Made by a program: the position numbers and the translations under genes. DNA of 64,000 nt from Rhizobium sp. AC27/96. GTDB lineage: Bacteria > Pseudomonadota > Alphaproteobacteria > Rhizobiales > Rhizobiaceae. The notes beneath the pieces are model-generated. The model was not told the DNA's origin. It did not search any database and saw nothing but the letters and a program-made list of their open reading frames with translations. The stretch lies in NCBI RefSeq assembly GCF_001692325.1, contig NZ_LXKN01000009.1:100086-164085 (forward strand), read 5' to 3'. Shown here one piece after another: positions 46,570-57,346 of the stretch; within the stretch, counting starts at the first letter, position 1, and every line of letters starts with the position of its first letter.

Positions 46570-47232
46570 ATGAGCGACGATCAGATCCCCGCCGATAGCA
46601 AGCTCACCACGTCCAAACGCCGCTGGGTAGCGGAGGGCAAGTTTCTGACCGGGCGCATCAGCCGGCCCGAGACCGAGCGGCTGCCGCCGGGGCAACATCT
46701 CGTCAAGAACTGGCCGGTGCTCGATCTTGGCGAGCAGCCGCATGTCTCCCTGTCGAGCTGGCGGCTCGATGTATTTGGCTTCGTGGAAAAGCGGCTCAGC
46801 CTCGATTGGGCCGCTTTCCAGGCGATGGAGCAAAGCAGCCGTGTCAGCGACATTCATTGCGTGACGACATGGTCGCGCTACGACAATCGCTGGGAAGGGG
46901 TTTCGACGCGTGATCTGCTTGATCTCGTCATGCCGACCGTCGAGGCGCAGCATGTGCTGCTGACCAGCTATGACGGGTACACCACCAATCTGCCGCTTTC
47001 GGATTTTGCCGCCGAGGACGCCATCCTTGCCACCGCCTGGGAAGGCCAGCCGCTGACGCGCGAGCATGGCGGGCCGATGCGTCTCATCGTGCCGCATCTC
47101 TATTTCTGGAAGAGCGCCAAGTGGCTGAGCCGTATCGAGCTGATCGGTGCCGACAGGGCCGGTTTCTGGGAAAAGAACGGTTACCACATGTATGGCGATC
47201 CCTGGCGCGAGCAGCGTTATTCCGACGACTGA
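46570..47232 (+). CDS. Sulfite-oxidase-like molybdopterin oxidoreductase
   Basis: A 220-residue protein of the oxidoreductase molybdopterin-binding family (YedY/sulfite oxidase fold). Cys97 in VSDIHCVTTWSRYD is the expected molybdenum ligand. PMRLIVPHLYFWKSAKWL is the conserved cofactor-contact block. No Tat signal is visible, unlike YedY/MsrP, so it may be cytoplasmic. No haem-binding partner gene is adjacent. GGGAG lies just upstream of the ATG. The substrate is unknown. Confidence 0.88.
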   Translation: MSDDQIPADSKLTTSKRRWVAEGKFLTGRISRPETERLPPGQHLVKNWPVLDLGEQPHVSLSSWRLDVFGFVEKRLSLDWAAFQAMEQSSRVSDIHCVTTWSRYDNRWEGVSTRDLLDLVMPTVEAQHVLLTSYDGYTTNLPLSDFAAEDAILATAWEGQPLTREHGGPMRLIVPHLYFWKSAKWLSRIELIGADRAGFWEKNGYHMYGDPWREQRYSDD

Positions 47233-47437
47233 CGTCCTGGCGGTGGTGCGGATCTCGGCTCCCGGCCAAGAAAGCGGGCAAGGATCGCGTTTTCTTATGT
47301 AACGGTGTCAATTTTTGATGGATCCGGCAGGCGTTTGCGGCTTTGCAAGTCGCGATCATGGGCGTATTCATTGATCCTATGATTGCTGTCGGGCGAGCCC
47401 GGCCACCCCATAACACCATCCTCTGAAATACCATGCC

Positions 47438-48898
47438 ATGACCGTTGTCCGGACTACAGAGCAGCCTTCCGAGACCAGTTTCGGCCGGCAGTCTCGTATC
47501 ATCGCCTTTGTCGTTGCCGTCGCCTTCTTCATGCAGATCCTCGACGGCACCATCGTCACGACGTCGCTGCCGCAGATGGCGAGCACATTCGGCGTCGAGC
47601 CGGTGTCGATGAGCATCGGCATAACAGTCTATCTGCTGACCATGGCCGCTTTCGTGCCGCTCGCCGGCTGGGCGGGCGATCGCTACGGCGCTCGGCGGGT
47701 GTTTCTGGCGTCGATCACCATCTTCACGGTGGCGTCGCTGTTTTGCGGCCTTTCCGGCAATCTGACGGAGTTCGTCATTGCTCGAGCCGTGCAGGGTATC
47801 GGCAGCGCGCTGATGACGCCCGTGGGGCGCATCATCGTCTTGAAGAATGCCCGCAAGTCGGATCTCGTGCATGCGATGTCGATGATCACCTGGCCGGCGC
47901 TGACGGCGCCCGTCATCGGCCCGGTGCTTGGCAGCGTCATCACCACCTATCTCAGCTGGCACTGGAACTTCCTGATCAACCTGCCGATCGGCATCATCGG
48001 TCTCGGTCTCGTCCTGCGCTACGTGCCGGACCAGCGCGAGGAGAAGGTGGCGCCGCTCGATTTCGTCGGCTTCCTCCAGTCGGCGGCAGGATTGACCTTT
48101 CTGCTCGCCGGTCTGGAATTCGTCGTCCAGGGTACGACCGCTCTCGTCGCCAGCGTCGGCCTGATTGCCGTCGGGGTGGTCTTCTCCGTCATCGCCACCC
48201 GACATTTCATGCGGGTGGATGCGCCCCTGCTCGATCTCTCCGCCTTCAAGATCCAGACTTTCGCCATGTCGACGCTATCGGCCGGGACGGCAAGCCGGGT
48301 GGCGATCAACGCCACGCCCTTTCTGCTGCCGCTGCTCTTCCAGGTGGGCTTCGGCCAGAGCGCGATCGACGCCGGTACCTATCTTCTGTTCTATTTTGCA
48401 GGCAATCTCGGCATGAAGGCGATCACGACGCAGATGCTGAGGGCTTTCGGCTTTCGCAATGTGCTTGTTGTCAATGGCCTGATCTCGTCCGCCTGTATCG
48501 GCGGTTTCGCATTCGTGTCGCCATCGACATCGAACTGGCTGATCTATTGCGTGCTGCTGGCCGCCGGGCTCTCGCGTTCGATGAACTTCACCGCGCTGAA
48601 TACGCTGGGCTTTGCCGATATCCACGCGTCGCAGCGCAGTTCGGCTTCGACCTTGTCCAGCATGCTGCAGCAGGTGTCGCTGCTGCTCGGTGTCGCGGTC
48701 GCGGCTGCCGTTCTCAATCTTTCGCGCACTCTCCATGGCGGAGAGGTGCTTTCCCTCATCGATTTTCGCTGGGCTTTCATCGTCGTCGCCCTGATCGGTG
48801 CGGTGTCTTCGCTGCGTTTCATCAGCCTTCCGCACGACGCAGGGGCGGAGGTGTCGCGGCACAAAATCAACACATCCTCAAAACCTTCAAACTCTTAA
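47438..48898 (+). CDS. MFS transporter, DHA2-type drug exporter
   Basis: A 486-residue inner-membrane proton antiporter with about 14 hydrophobic segments, as in EmrB-like exporters. Helix 1 has the DHA2 signature block MQILDGTIVTTSLPQMAS, the loop 2-3 motif A reads LAGWAGDRYGARRVFL, and motif C is GPVLGSVITTYLSWHWNFLINLP. No membrane-fusion partner (EmrA) lies next to it. The 47233-47437 gap upstream shows no recognised regulator site. Confidence 0.92.
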   Translation: MTVVRTTEQPSETSFGRQSRIIAFVVAVAFFMQILDGTIVTTSLPQMASTFGVEPVSMSIGITVYLLTMAAFVPLAGWAGDRYGARRVFLASITIFTVASLFCGLSGNLTEFVIARAVQGIGSALMTPVGRIIVLKNARKSDLVHAMSMITWPALTAPVIGPVLGSVITTYLSWHWNFLINLPIGIIGLGLVLRYVPDQREEKVAPLDFVGFLQSAAGLTFLLAGLEFVVQGTTALVASVGLIAVGVVFSVIATRHFMRVDAPLLDLSAFKIQTFAMSTLSAGTASRVAINATPFLLPLLFQVGFGQSAIDAGTYLLFYFAGNLGMKAITTQMLRAFGFRNVLVVNGLISSACIGGFAFVSPSTSNWLIYCVLLAAGLSRSMNFTALNTLGFADIHASQRSSASTLSSMLQQVSLLLGVAVAAAVLNLSRTLHGGEVLSLIDFRWAFIVVALIGAVSSLRFISLPHDAGAEVSRHKINTSSKPSNS

Positions 48899-48980
48899 CG
48901 ATATTGGGATACAAGCCGCTGTAAATCGGCTAACCAGTTCCCATATGAAAAGAGCTTCAACCCCCACAGGAGGCAGTCTG

Positions 48981-49286
48981 ATGCTGCTCAAAACTCTCGC
49001 TATTTCCGCTCTCGTCATCGGCATGTCCAGCGGCGCAATGGCGGAACAGGTGCACAAGCATCATCCCAAGCGCGTCAAGGTCGAGGCGGTTCAGACCGAT
49101 GTCGGCAATGTCGACCACTCGAAGGACGCGATCCTTCCGGATGGCACGATCAACACCGATCCGTCGGTAACCGGTCCGATTCGCGCCGGCGACACGATGT
49201 CCCGGCTGCAATGCGCTGCGGCACCGAATTCTGTCGGCGCGCGCGCGAGCGCATTTTCGGCAGGCTCGGCCTCGCTTTGCCCTTGA
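48981..49286 (+). CDS. Small secreted protein of unknown function
   Basis: A 101-residue protein with a Sec signal (MLLKTLAISALVIGMSSGAMA, cleaved before EQ). The mature 80 residues begin with a His/Lys-rich stretch (QVHKHHPKRVKVEA) and end with a Cys-Ala-Ala and a terminal Cys-Pro, so one disulfide is possible. AGGAGG precedes the ATG. The longer frame overlapping the MFS gene is rejected. No family recognised. Confidence 0.65.
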   Translation: MLLKTLAISALVIGMSSGAMAEQVHKHHPKRVKVEAVQTDVGNVDHSKDAILPDGTINTDPSVTGPIRAGDTMSRLQCAAAPNSVGARASAFSAGSASLCP

Positions 49287-49308
49287 TGTCAAAACGATAT
49301 CGAATGGC

Positions 49309-49704
49309 TCAGGTCAGTTCGATATCGGTTTGAGTGAACCGGTCGCTTTTCGACAATAGCGGCTGGCGATAATAGCGAGCGCAGGCATAGGTCATGCAAT
49401 CGTCGAGGCTGAGGCGCGCCGTATGGCCGCCTTGGCCGTATTGCTCATAAGCTTCCGCCGCCACAAAGGCCGCGCGCGGCGGCACTGCGAGAAGCTGGAT
49501 ATTCATCAACTGCAGAAAAGTGCGCACCGCTTCGCCGGCCTCGGTTGGCGGCAGGCCGAGCATTTCTGATATCTCGATTGCTGTATGCGCCGCCGCGAGC
49601 GGGGATGTCATTCGCGCCGTTGCCGACTGCATGCGGTTGGCGAAGGCCCTTGCCTCGCCCTCGTCGGTCATCATTGCCGACAGGACGGTGTGATCGATGA
49701 ACAT
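49309..49704 (-). CDS. vapC: PIN-domain toxin (VapC family), pair 2
   Basis: A 131-residue predicted Mg2+-dependent ribonuclease. Acidic PIN positions include Asp4 (MFIDHT), a Glu in AIEISEML, an Asp pair in SLDDCMTYA and the late KSDRF. In most VapCs of this group the second position after the first Asp is Ser or Thr; here it is a His then Thr. Its ATG overlaps the antitoxin's stop by one base (TGATG-type junction). Confidence 0.85.
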   Translation of the reverse strand: MFIDHTVLSAMMTDEGEARAFANRMQSATARMTSPLAAAHTAIEISEMLGLPPTEAGEAVRTFLQLMNIQLLAVPPRAAFVAAEAYEQYGQGGHTARLSLDDCMTYACARYYRQPLLSKSDRFTQTDIELT

Positions 49705-49925
49705 CAGGCATCCCCCGCCGTACTATCGGCTTTGGCGGAAGCCTTCTGCTTGAGATTGCGGCAGAAGGTGACGGCGATATCGGCCAGAGCCGGCTTGGTC
49801 AGTTCCTCATCCAGCGCCTTCTGAAGTGCCAGCCTCACGGCCTCGGTCTTGGTGGGTGTCTTGGTCAGCGCCTGATAGCGGCGCGCCAGCCGGTCGATGG
49901 CGTCATCTTTGATGTAAAGTGGCAT
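49704..49925 (-). CDS. vapB: Antitoxin (VapB, PSK-type transcription factor family), pair 2
   Basis: A 73-residue antitoxin. The N-terminal MPLYIKDDAIDRLARRYQAL and the TKTEAVRLALQKAL helix are typical of Rv0623-like VapB ribbon-helix-helix proteins, and the C-terminal tail binds toxin. It is unrelated to the AbrB-type antitoxin of pair 1. It is one base overlapped with its toxin and has GGATAT repeats directly upstream. Confidence 0.87.
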   Translation of the reverse strand: MPLYIKDDAIDRLARRYQALTKTPTKTEAVRLALQKALDEELTKPALADIAVTFCRNLKQKASAKADSTAGDA

Positions 49926-49927
49926 GA

Positions 49928-49964
49928 GATATCCATTTTTCTATATGGGATATCCATAGGATAT
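49928..49964. promoter_or_regulatory. GGATAT-repeat operator of VapBC pair 2
   Basis: GATATCC (49928), GGATATCC (49948) and GGATAT (49959) lie within 37 bases directly upstream of the antitoxin ATG. The first two form an inverted repeat around TTTTTCTATAT. Antitoxins of this family autoregulate through such repeats. Confidence 0.6.
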
Positions 49965-50040
49965 GTCCCTCGCAGAGGCAATTGCGTCTTTGTCGTCGTT
50001 GGGCGGAGGAGCGATTTAATCGGCTTGTGTCTTCACGATA

Positions 50041-50064
50041 GTTAGATGACGATCGTCATCTAAC
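50041..50064. promoter_or_regulatory. Perfect 24-base palindrome upstream of the thiolase
   Basis: GTTAGATGACGA is followed immediately by its exact reverse complement TCGTCATCTAAC. It ends 51 bases before the thiolase ATG. The length and lack of a loop resemble TetR-family operators of fatty-acid or branched-chain catabolism, but no such regulator is adjacent. Confidence 0.7.
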
Positions 50065-50115
50065 GTGTTAGCAATAGACTTCGAAGATGTCGTTTGCAGA
50101 CTGTGAGGAGATGTC

Positions 50116-51306
50116 ATGCCCGCTATCGATCCCGTTGTCATCGTTTCCGCCACGCGCACGCCGCTCGGCCGCTTTCAGGGAGAGCTCTCATCCTTGCAGG
50201 CGCCCGAACTTGGCGCGCATGTCATCCGGGCTGCGCTGGAGCGCGCGGGGTTGCCGGCTGACCGGGTGGATGAAGTCTTGTTCGGCTGCGTCCTGCCCGC
50301 AGGACAAGGACAGGCACCGGCCCGGCAGGCCGCACGCGGGGCTGGCCTGCCGGATGTCGTCGGCGCGACGACGATCAACAAGGTCTGCGGCTCGGGCATG
50401 AAGGCGACCATGCTGGCGCATGACCTGCTGCTCGCCGGCTCGGCCTCGATCGTGGTGGCAGGCGGCATGGAATCGATGTCGAACGCGCCCTATCTGCTGG
50501 CCAAGGCGCGAGGCGGTTATCGCATGGGCCATGACCGTATCTTCGACCACATGATGCTCGACGGGCTGGAAGATGCCTATGAGAAAGGCCGCTCCATGGG
50601 CGACTTCGGCGAAATGGCAGTAGAGGCCTACCAGTTCACCCGCGACGATCAGGATGCTTATGCCGTGGAGACCTTGTCGCGCGCCCGCGCCGCGGGTGAA
50701 AACGGCGCCTTCGGGGCCGAGATCACCCCGATCTCGGTGGCTGCCAAGGGCGGTCCGGTGACAATTGCCAAGGACGAGCATCCGCAAAAGGTTTCGCCGG
50801 AAAAGATCCCGACCCTGAAGCCCGCCTTCCGCAAGGATGGCACCATCACGGCTGCCAGCGCCTCGGCCAATGCCGATGGCGCGGCCGCGCTGATACTGAC
50901 GCGTCGCTCGATTGCCGAGCGTGAGGGCTTGCCGATCCTTGCCGAGATCAAGGCGCATGCCACCCATTCGCAAGAGCCGGCCTGGTACACCACAGCGCCG
51001 ATCCCGGCGATCCGCAAGGTGCTTGATAAAACAGGCTGGAAGGTTGGCGATGTCGATCTCTTCGAGATCAACGAGGCCTTCGCCGTCGTCGCCATGGCCG
51101 CCGCCAAGGACCTTGGCATTGCGCGCGATCGCCTCAACATCAATGGCGGCGCCTGCGCACTCGGCCACCCTATCGGCGCGACAGGGGCGCGGCTGATCGT
51201 GACGCTGCTGCATGCGCTTCAGCGCCAAGGCTCAAAACGCGGCATCGCAGCGCTCTGCATCGGTGGCGGCGAGGCGACTGCGATTGCGGTGGAGCGGGTT
51301 GGGTGA
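50116..51306 (+). CDS. Acetyl-CoA C-acyltransferase (thiolase)
   Basis: A 396-residue thiolase that condenses or cleaves acyl-CoAs, probably acetoacetyl-CoA. The active-site Cys is in NKVCGSGMKA (about residue 92), the GHP histidine in GGACALGHPIGATGAR (about 350) and the second Cys in ALCIGGGEA (about 380). The length fits AtoB/PhaA-type biosynthetic thiolases. No reductase (phaB) follows. GAGGAGATGTC precedes the ATG. The palindrome at 50041 suggests specific regulation. Confidence 0.92.
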   Translation: MPAIDPVVIVSATRTPLGRFQGELSSLQAPELGAHVIRAALERAGLPADRVDEVLFGCVLPAGQGQAPARQAARGAGLPDVVGATTINKVCGSGMKATMLAHDLLLAGSASIVVAGGMESMSNAPYLLAKARGGYRMGHDRIFDHMMLDGLEDAYEKGRSMGDFGEMAVEAYQFTRDDQDAYAVETLSRARAAGENGAFGAEITPISVAAKGGPVTIAKDEHPQKVSPEKIPTLKPAFRKDGTITAASASANADGAAALILTRRSIAEREGLPILAEIKAHATHSQEPAWYTTAPIPAIRKVLDKTGWKVGDVDLFEINEAFAVVAMAAAKDLGIARDRLNINGGACALGHPIGATGARLIVTLLHALQRQGSKRGIAALCIGGGEATAIAVERVG

Positions 51307-51316
51307 AGGGCGGGCC

Positions 51317-51466
51317 GCCTCGTCCTTCGAGGCCCAGTCGCTTCCGCTGACGCTTCATCGCCTGGGCACCTCAGGATGAGGCGGAGAGAACGCGCACTTG
51401 CCGAAGGGATCAGCCCTCACCCTGAGGTGCGTAGGCTGAAGGCCGGAGCCTCGAAGGGCGAGTGCG
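51317..51466. repeat. Inverted pair of CCTTCGAGGC-type intergenic repeats
   Basis: The first copy runs from GTCCTTCGAGGC to CACCTCAGGATGAGG (51321-51381). The second, in reverse sense, runs from CCCTCACCCTGAGGTGC to GGAGCCTCGAAGGGCGAG (51413-51462). The pair fills the gap between the thiolase and the convergent cueR gene and could terminate both. Sequences of this type recur between rhizobial genes. Confidence 0.75.
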
Positions 51467-51478
51467 GGTGGCTCGGCG

Positions 51479-51871
51479 CTATTGCGTGCGCTCCGACAGT
51501 TCCTCCAGAATCGGGCAATCCGGCCGCTCATTGCCGTGGCAGGCGTGCACGAGGTGTTCCAGCGTGCGGCGCAGCTCCGTGAGTTCGCGAATCTTGCGGT
51601 CGATCTCGGTGAGCTTGGTGCTGGCGATGTCCTTGACGTCGGCGCTGGCGCGGCTCTTGTCTTCGTAGAGCGCCAGCAGCTGCCGGCACTCCTCGACCGA
51701 GAAGCCGAGGCCGCGCGAGCGATGCAGGAAGCGCAGCTTGTGCACGTCGTCGGCGCGATAGTCGCGATAGCCGTTGTCGCTGCGGTCGGGACGGATGAGG
51801 CCGATATCCTCATAGTAGCGGATGGTCTTGGCCGGCAGGCCGGAGCGGCCGGATGCTTCGCCGATGTTCAT
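51479..51871 (-). CDS. cueR: Copper-responsive MerR-family regulator
   Basis: A 130-residue activator. The N-terminal winged helix-turn-helix (MNIGEASGRSGLPAKTIRYY) and dimerisation helix are followed by the CueR-type metal loop with two cysteines seven residues apart (ACHGNERPDCPI), which binds Cu(I). It lies 11 bases downstream of copA on the same strand. The copA promoter has the 19-base spacer typical of MerR-type control. Confidence 0.93.
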   Translation of the reverse strand: MNIGEASGRSGLPAKTIRYYEDIGLIRPDRSDNGYRDYRADDVHKLRFLHRSRGLGFSVEECRQLLALYEDKSRASADVKDIASTKLTEIDRKIRELTELRRTLEHLVHACHGNERPDCPILEELSERTQ

Positions 51872-51882
51872 GTGCTTTCTCC

Positions 51883-54390
<2,508 letters not shown>

Positions 54391-54427
54391 GTCAGACTCC
54401 ATTGCTCCGAAGGGAGCGTTGGATAGG

Positions 54428-54458
54428 GTTATGAACCTTCCTGTCACTGGAAGGTCAA
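54428..54458 (-). promoter_or_regulatory. CueR-controlled copA promoter
   Basis: On the minus strand TTGACC (54453-54458), a 19-base spacer and CATAAC (54428-54433) form a MerR-type promoter. The dyad ACCTTCC-N7-GGAAGGT (54435-54455) within the spacer is a perfect inverted repeat and matches the known CueR-type operator. The predicted leader to the ATG at 54390 is about 30 bases. Confidence 0.9.
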
Positions 54459-54563
54459 GACAAAAAATAGGAATTACCGTCCACAGTTTACAGAGGTCGC
54501 TTTCTATCTCGCAGCTTGTCGCGGTGATAGGTTCCGTAAGACCGATTCAATGATGCGATTCCA

Positions 54564-55667
54564 ATGCGATATGATTTGACCACTCTTCCGTTGACGACGC
54601 TTCTGCCCGCCATCGTCAAGGCAGAGGACATGCTGGCGCGGCTGGATGAGCGTGTTCTCCGGCATGTGGTGGCAGACGGCTTTCGCGAGCGCGGGCATTT
54701 TTTCGATGCCGCCGGCGCGCTCTGGGTCGGCGGCGAACTGGTGCATGTCGAGGATCTCGTGCTGCACGATGCGCGCATGGATGCCCGTGCTCCGACGCAT
54801 GAACTGACGATTGCCCACGCCGTGCTGCGGAGCCGGCGACGCCTCTGGAATGCGGAGCCTTCCTGGGGGTTGGAGCCGGCCGGGCTTGCGGCCTTGCGTG
54901 GCGATACCGGCGAGGCCGAAGACGCTGTCCCGCGGCGTCCGGCGTCCATCGAGGTTGCGGAGTCCGAGACACAGGAGGAAGAGGAGGATGATTTCGGCGT
55001 TGATTTTGCCGAGATCGATGCCATCCTTGCCCGATCCGACAAGATCCTGAATGGCGGTGCTCCGGAGAGCAAGCCGGAGACGATCCACGATCCGCTCGCC
55101 CTGGTGCTTGATGTAGATTGGGATGAAAACGAGCGCCTGGAGAACTGGCGCGCCGTGATCCGCGAGGCCGACATGCTGCCGCCGGTGCTTGGTGCGGCAG
55201 TGCTTTTCGATGCCTGGGAGCGGATCGAGCCGCTGAGGCGGCAGCATTGGCTCGGCGGTCTGCTGGTCAGTGCCTATCTGCGCAGCCGGGGCAAGATTAC
55301 CTCACATCTGTTCTGCCTGAATATCGGCCTCAAAGCCGTCCGGCATGACCGACGGCGTTCATCGGATCGCATCACACGCCTGTTAGCATTTCTGGAGGCC
55401 ATGGCGCTTTCCGCCGATTCGGGCCTCAAGGAGCTGGATCGCCTGTCGCTCGCCAAGCTGCAGATGGAGTTGCGACTGAAAGACCGGCGTTCGAACAGCA
55501 GCCTGCCCGAAGTCATCGATATCGTGCTGTCGAGACCGATCGTCTCGGCGAAGATGATAGCCCGCCATGTCGGCGTCACCCCGAGGGGCGCGCTCAATCT
55601 GGTGAGCGAACTCGGCTTGCGCGAGATGACCGGCCGCGGGCGTTATCGCGGCTGGGGTGTGCTCTGA
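54564..55667 (+). CDS. DUF1612 / helix-turn-helix protein (RHE_PE00001 family)
   Basis: A 367-residue protein belonging to a group found mainly in Rhizobiaceae, often on plasmids. The N-terminal domain (YDLTTLPLTTLLPAIVKAED ... DAAGALWVGGELVHVEDLVLHDARMD, abbreviated) is followed by a very acidic linker (ESETQEEEEDDFGVDF, about 130-150), a middle helical domain, and a C-terminal helix-turn-helix (IVSAKMIARHVGVTPRGALNL). This suggests DNA binding, perhaps by an unusual regulator. The function is unknown. It stands between the copper module and an RND operon and is in neither. Confidence 0.8.
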   Translation: MRYDLTTLPLTTLLPAIVKAEDMLARLDERVLRHVVADGFRERGHFFDAAGALWVGGELVHVEDLVLHDARMDARAPTHELTIAHAVLRSRRRLWNAEPSWGLEPAGLAALRGDTGEAEDAVPRRPASIEVAESETQEEEEDDFGVDFAEIDAILARSDKILNGGAPESKPETIHDPLALVLDVDWDENERLENWRAVIREADMLPPVLGAAVLFDAWERIEPLRRQHWLGGLLVSAYLRSRGKITSHLFCLNIGLKAVRHDRRRSSDRITRLLAFLEAMALSADSGLKELDRLSLAKLQMELRLKDRRSNSSLPEVIDIVLSRPIVSAKMIARHVGVTPRGALNLVSELGLREMTGRGRYRGWGVL

Positions 55668-55882
55668 TCCGGCAGACAGCGGCAACTTGCGTCCGCACCA
55701 ACCTTTTGCGGGTACAACCCTAGTTTTATGAAATGTAACAAATTATTTCGCTAAGTCGCCGCAAAAATGGACAAAATTTAATGGCTATACCAAATTCCTA
55801 AGCGACACGATGCAAGCTAAAGTCGCGCCATAAAACAACGGCGGATCTTCGATCGCCGGAGGCTTTGAAGGAAGGTGGATTG

Positions 55883-57346
55883 ATGGCTCGCGCATTTCGG
55901 GTCGTAATGTCGTTGGCGGTGATCGGTGCGGTAGGCTATGGCGCCTACGCGACTCGCGATCTCTGGCTTGCCAGCGCCGAACGGCTACTTGGCTATCAGA
56001 ATACCTCTGCCCCCGCGCAGCAAGCTCAAGGTCAGCGTCGCAACGGGCAAGGACAGGGCGGCGGAGGACGGCGCGGAGCCTCGCAGTTCAGCGGTCCGGT
56101 TCCGGTGTTGGCCGCCGATGCGAAGACAGCCGACGTGCCCGTCTACATCAACGGCGTCGGTTCGGTGAAGGCTTTGAACACTGTGACGGTGCGCGCGCAG
56201 GTCAACGGGAAAATCGTGGAAATCGATTTTAACGAAGGCCAGGACATCAAGAAGGGCGACGTTATCGCCCGCATCGACGACGGCGTCTACAAGGCACAGC
56301 GCGACCAGGCGGTTGCCAAGAAGGCGCAGGATGAAGCCCTGCTTGCCGGCGCGCAGCGTGACCTCAACCGCTATCAACTCATGGTGAAGACCGCCTCGGG
56401 CACGCAGCAGCAAGTCGACACCCAGCTGTCGCTGGTGGCGCAATATACCGCACAAATCCAGGTCGATGTGGCGGCTATAGAAAGCGCGCAGGCGACGCTC
56501 GATTATACGACGATCAAGGCGCCCATCGATGGGCGCACCGGCATCCGAAACGTCGATATCGGCAACCTCGTCAGTTCGGGCGACACGACCGGCATCGTGA
56601 CGCTGTCGCAGATCCAGCCGATTTCCGTGCTCTTTTCCATTCCCCAGCAGCAGCTTGCGCGCGTCAATGCCGCCAACGCGGCCGGAACGCTCGCCGTCCA
56701 GGCCATGGGCAGCGACGGCGAGACCGTGGTCGACAATGGTAGTCTCCAGGTGGTCGACAACCAGGTCGATCCGACGACCGGGACTGTCAAGCTGAAGGCG
56801 AATTTTCCCAATGACAAGCTGGCGCTGTGGCCTGGCGCCTTCATCAATGCCCGTCTGCTTGTGGAGACGCTGAAGGACGTCATCGTCATCCCGAGCGCTG
56901 CTGTCCAGCGCGGGCCGAACGGTACCTTCGTCTACATCATCAAGCCGGATGAGAGCGTTGCGATGAAGACGGTTAAGGTGCGTCAGCAGGATGATACGCT
57001 GGCTGTCATCACCGATGGCGTGGCCACCGGCGACAAGGTAGTGACGACGGGCTTTGCCCGGCTTCAGGATGGATCGAAAGTACAGATTTCGGCCAATCCC
57101 GGCCAGGCTGCGCCGGATGCGCCGGCAGCAGACGATCAGGGCCAGCCGGTCGCCGAGAACGATCCGCAAGGCGGTCAGAACAACGCTGCCGGAGGCCAGC
57201 AACAGCATCATCGGCACAATGGTAATGGTCAGGGCGGCAATGGCGGTCATCGCGGCCAGAATGCCGCAGGCGCCGAACAGAGCAAGGATTCCAGCGGCGG
57301 CACTCCTCCGGCCACAGCGCCCGCAACGCCGACACAGCAACAATGA
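55883..57346 (+). CDS. RND efflux periplasmic adaptor (MdtA-like) with low-complexity tail
   Basis: A 487-residue membrane-fusion protein with one N-terminal membrane helix and a Gln/Arg/Gly-rich linker (about residues 36-65). Then come the lipoyl halves (VRAQVNGKIVEIDFNEGQDI and LDYTTIKAPIDGRTGIRNVD), a coiled coil and a beta-barrel domain. The last 80 or so residues are Gln/Asn/Gly/His-rich and unusual. I chose the ATG at 55883; a TTG start six codons earlier is possible. It overlaps the next gene by 4 bases. It heads an MdtABC-type operon with no adjacent regulator. Confidence 0.9.
   Translation: MARAFRVVMSLAVIGAVGYGAYATRDLWLASAERLLGYQNTSAPAQQAQGQRRNGQGQGGGGRRGASQFSGPVPVLAADAKTADVPVYINGVGSVKALNTVTVRAQVNGKIVEIDFNEGQDIKKGDVIARIDDGVYKAQRDQAVAKKAQDEALLAGAQRDLNRYQLMVKTASGTQQQVDTQLSLVAQYTAQIQVDVAAIESAQATLDYTTIKAPIDGRTGIRNVDIGNLVSSGDTTGIVTLSQIQPISVLFSIPQQQLARVNAANAAGTLAVQAMGSDGETVVDNGSLQVVDNQVDPTTGTVKLKANFPNDKLALWPGAFINARLLVETLKDVIVIPSAAVQRGPNGTFVYIIKPDESVAMKTVKVRQQDDTLAVITDGVATGDKVVTTGFARLQDGSKVQISANPGQAAPDAPAADDQGQPVAENDPQGGQNNAAGGQQQHHRHNGNGQGGNGGHRGQNAAGAEQSKDSSGGTPPATAPATPTQQQ

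Noticed and set aside
48798..48980. N-terminal extension of the small secreted protein at 48981
   Set aside because: It overlaps the end of the MFS gene and would hide the signal peptide. AGGAGG precedes the ATG at 48981.
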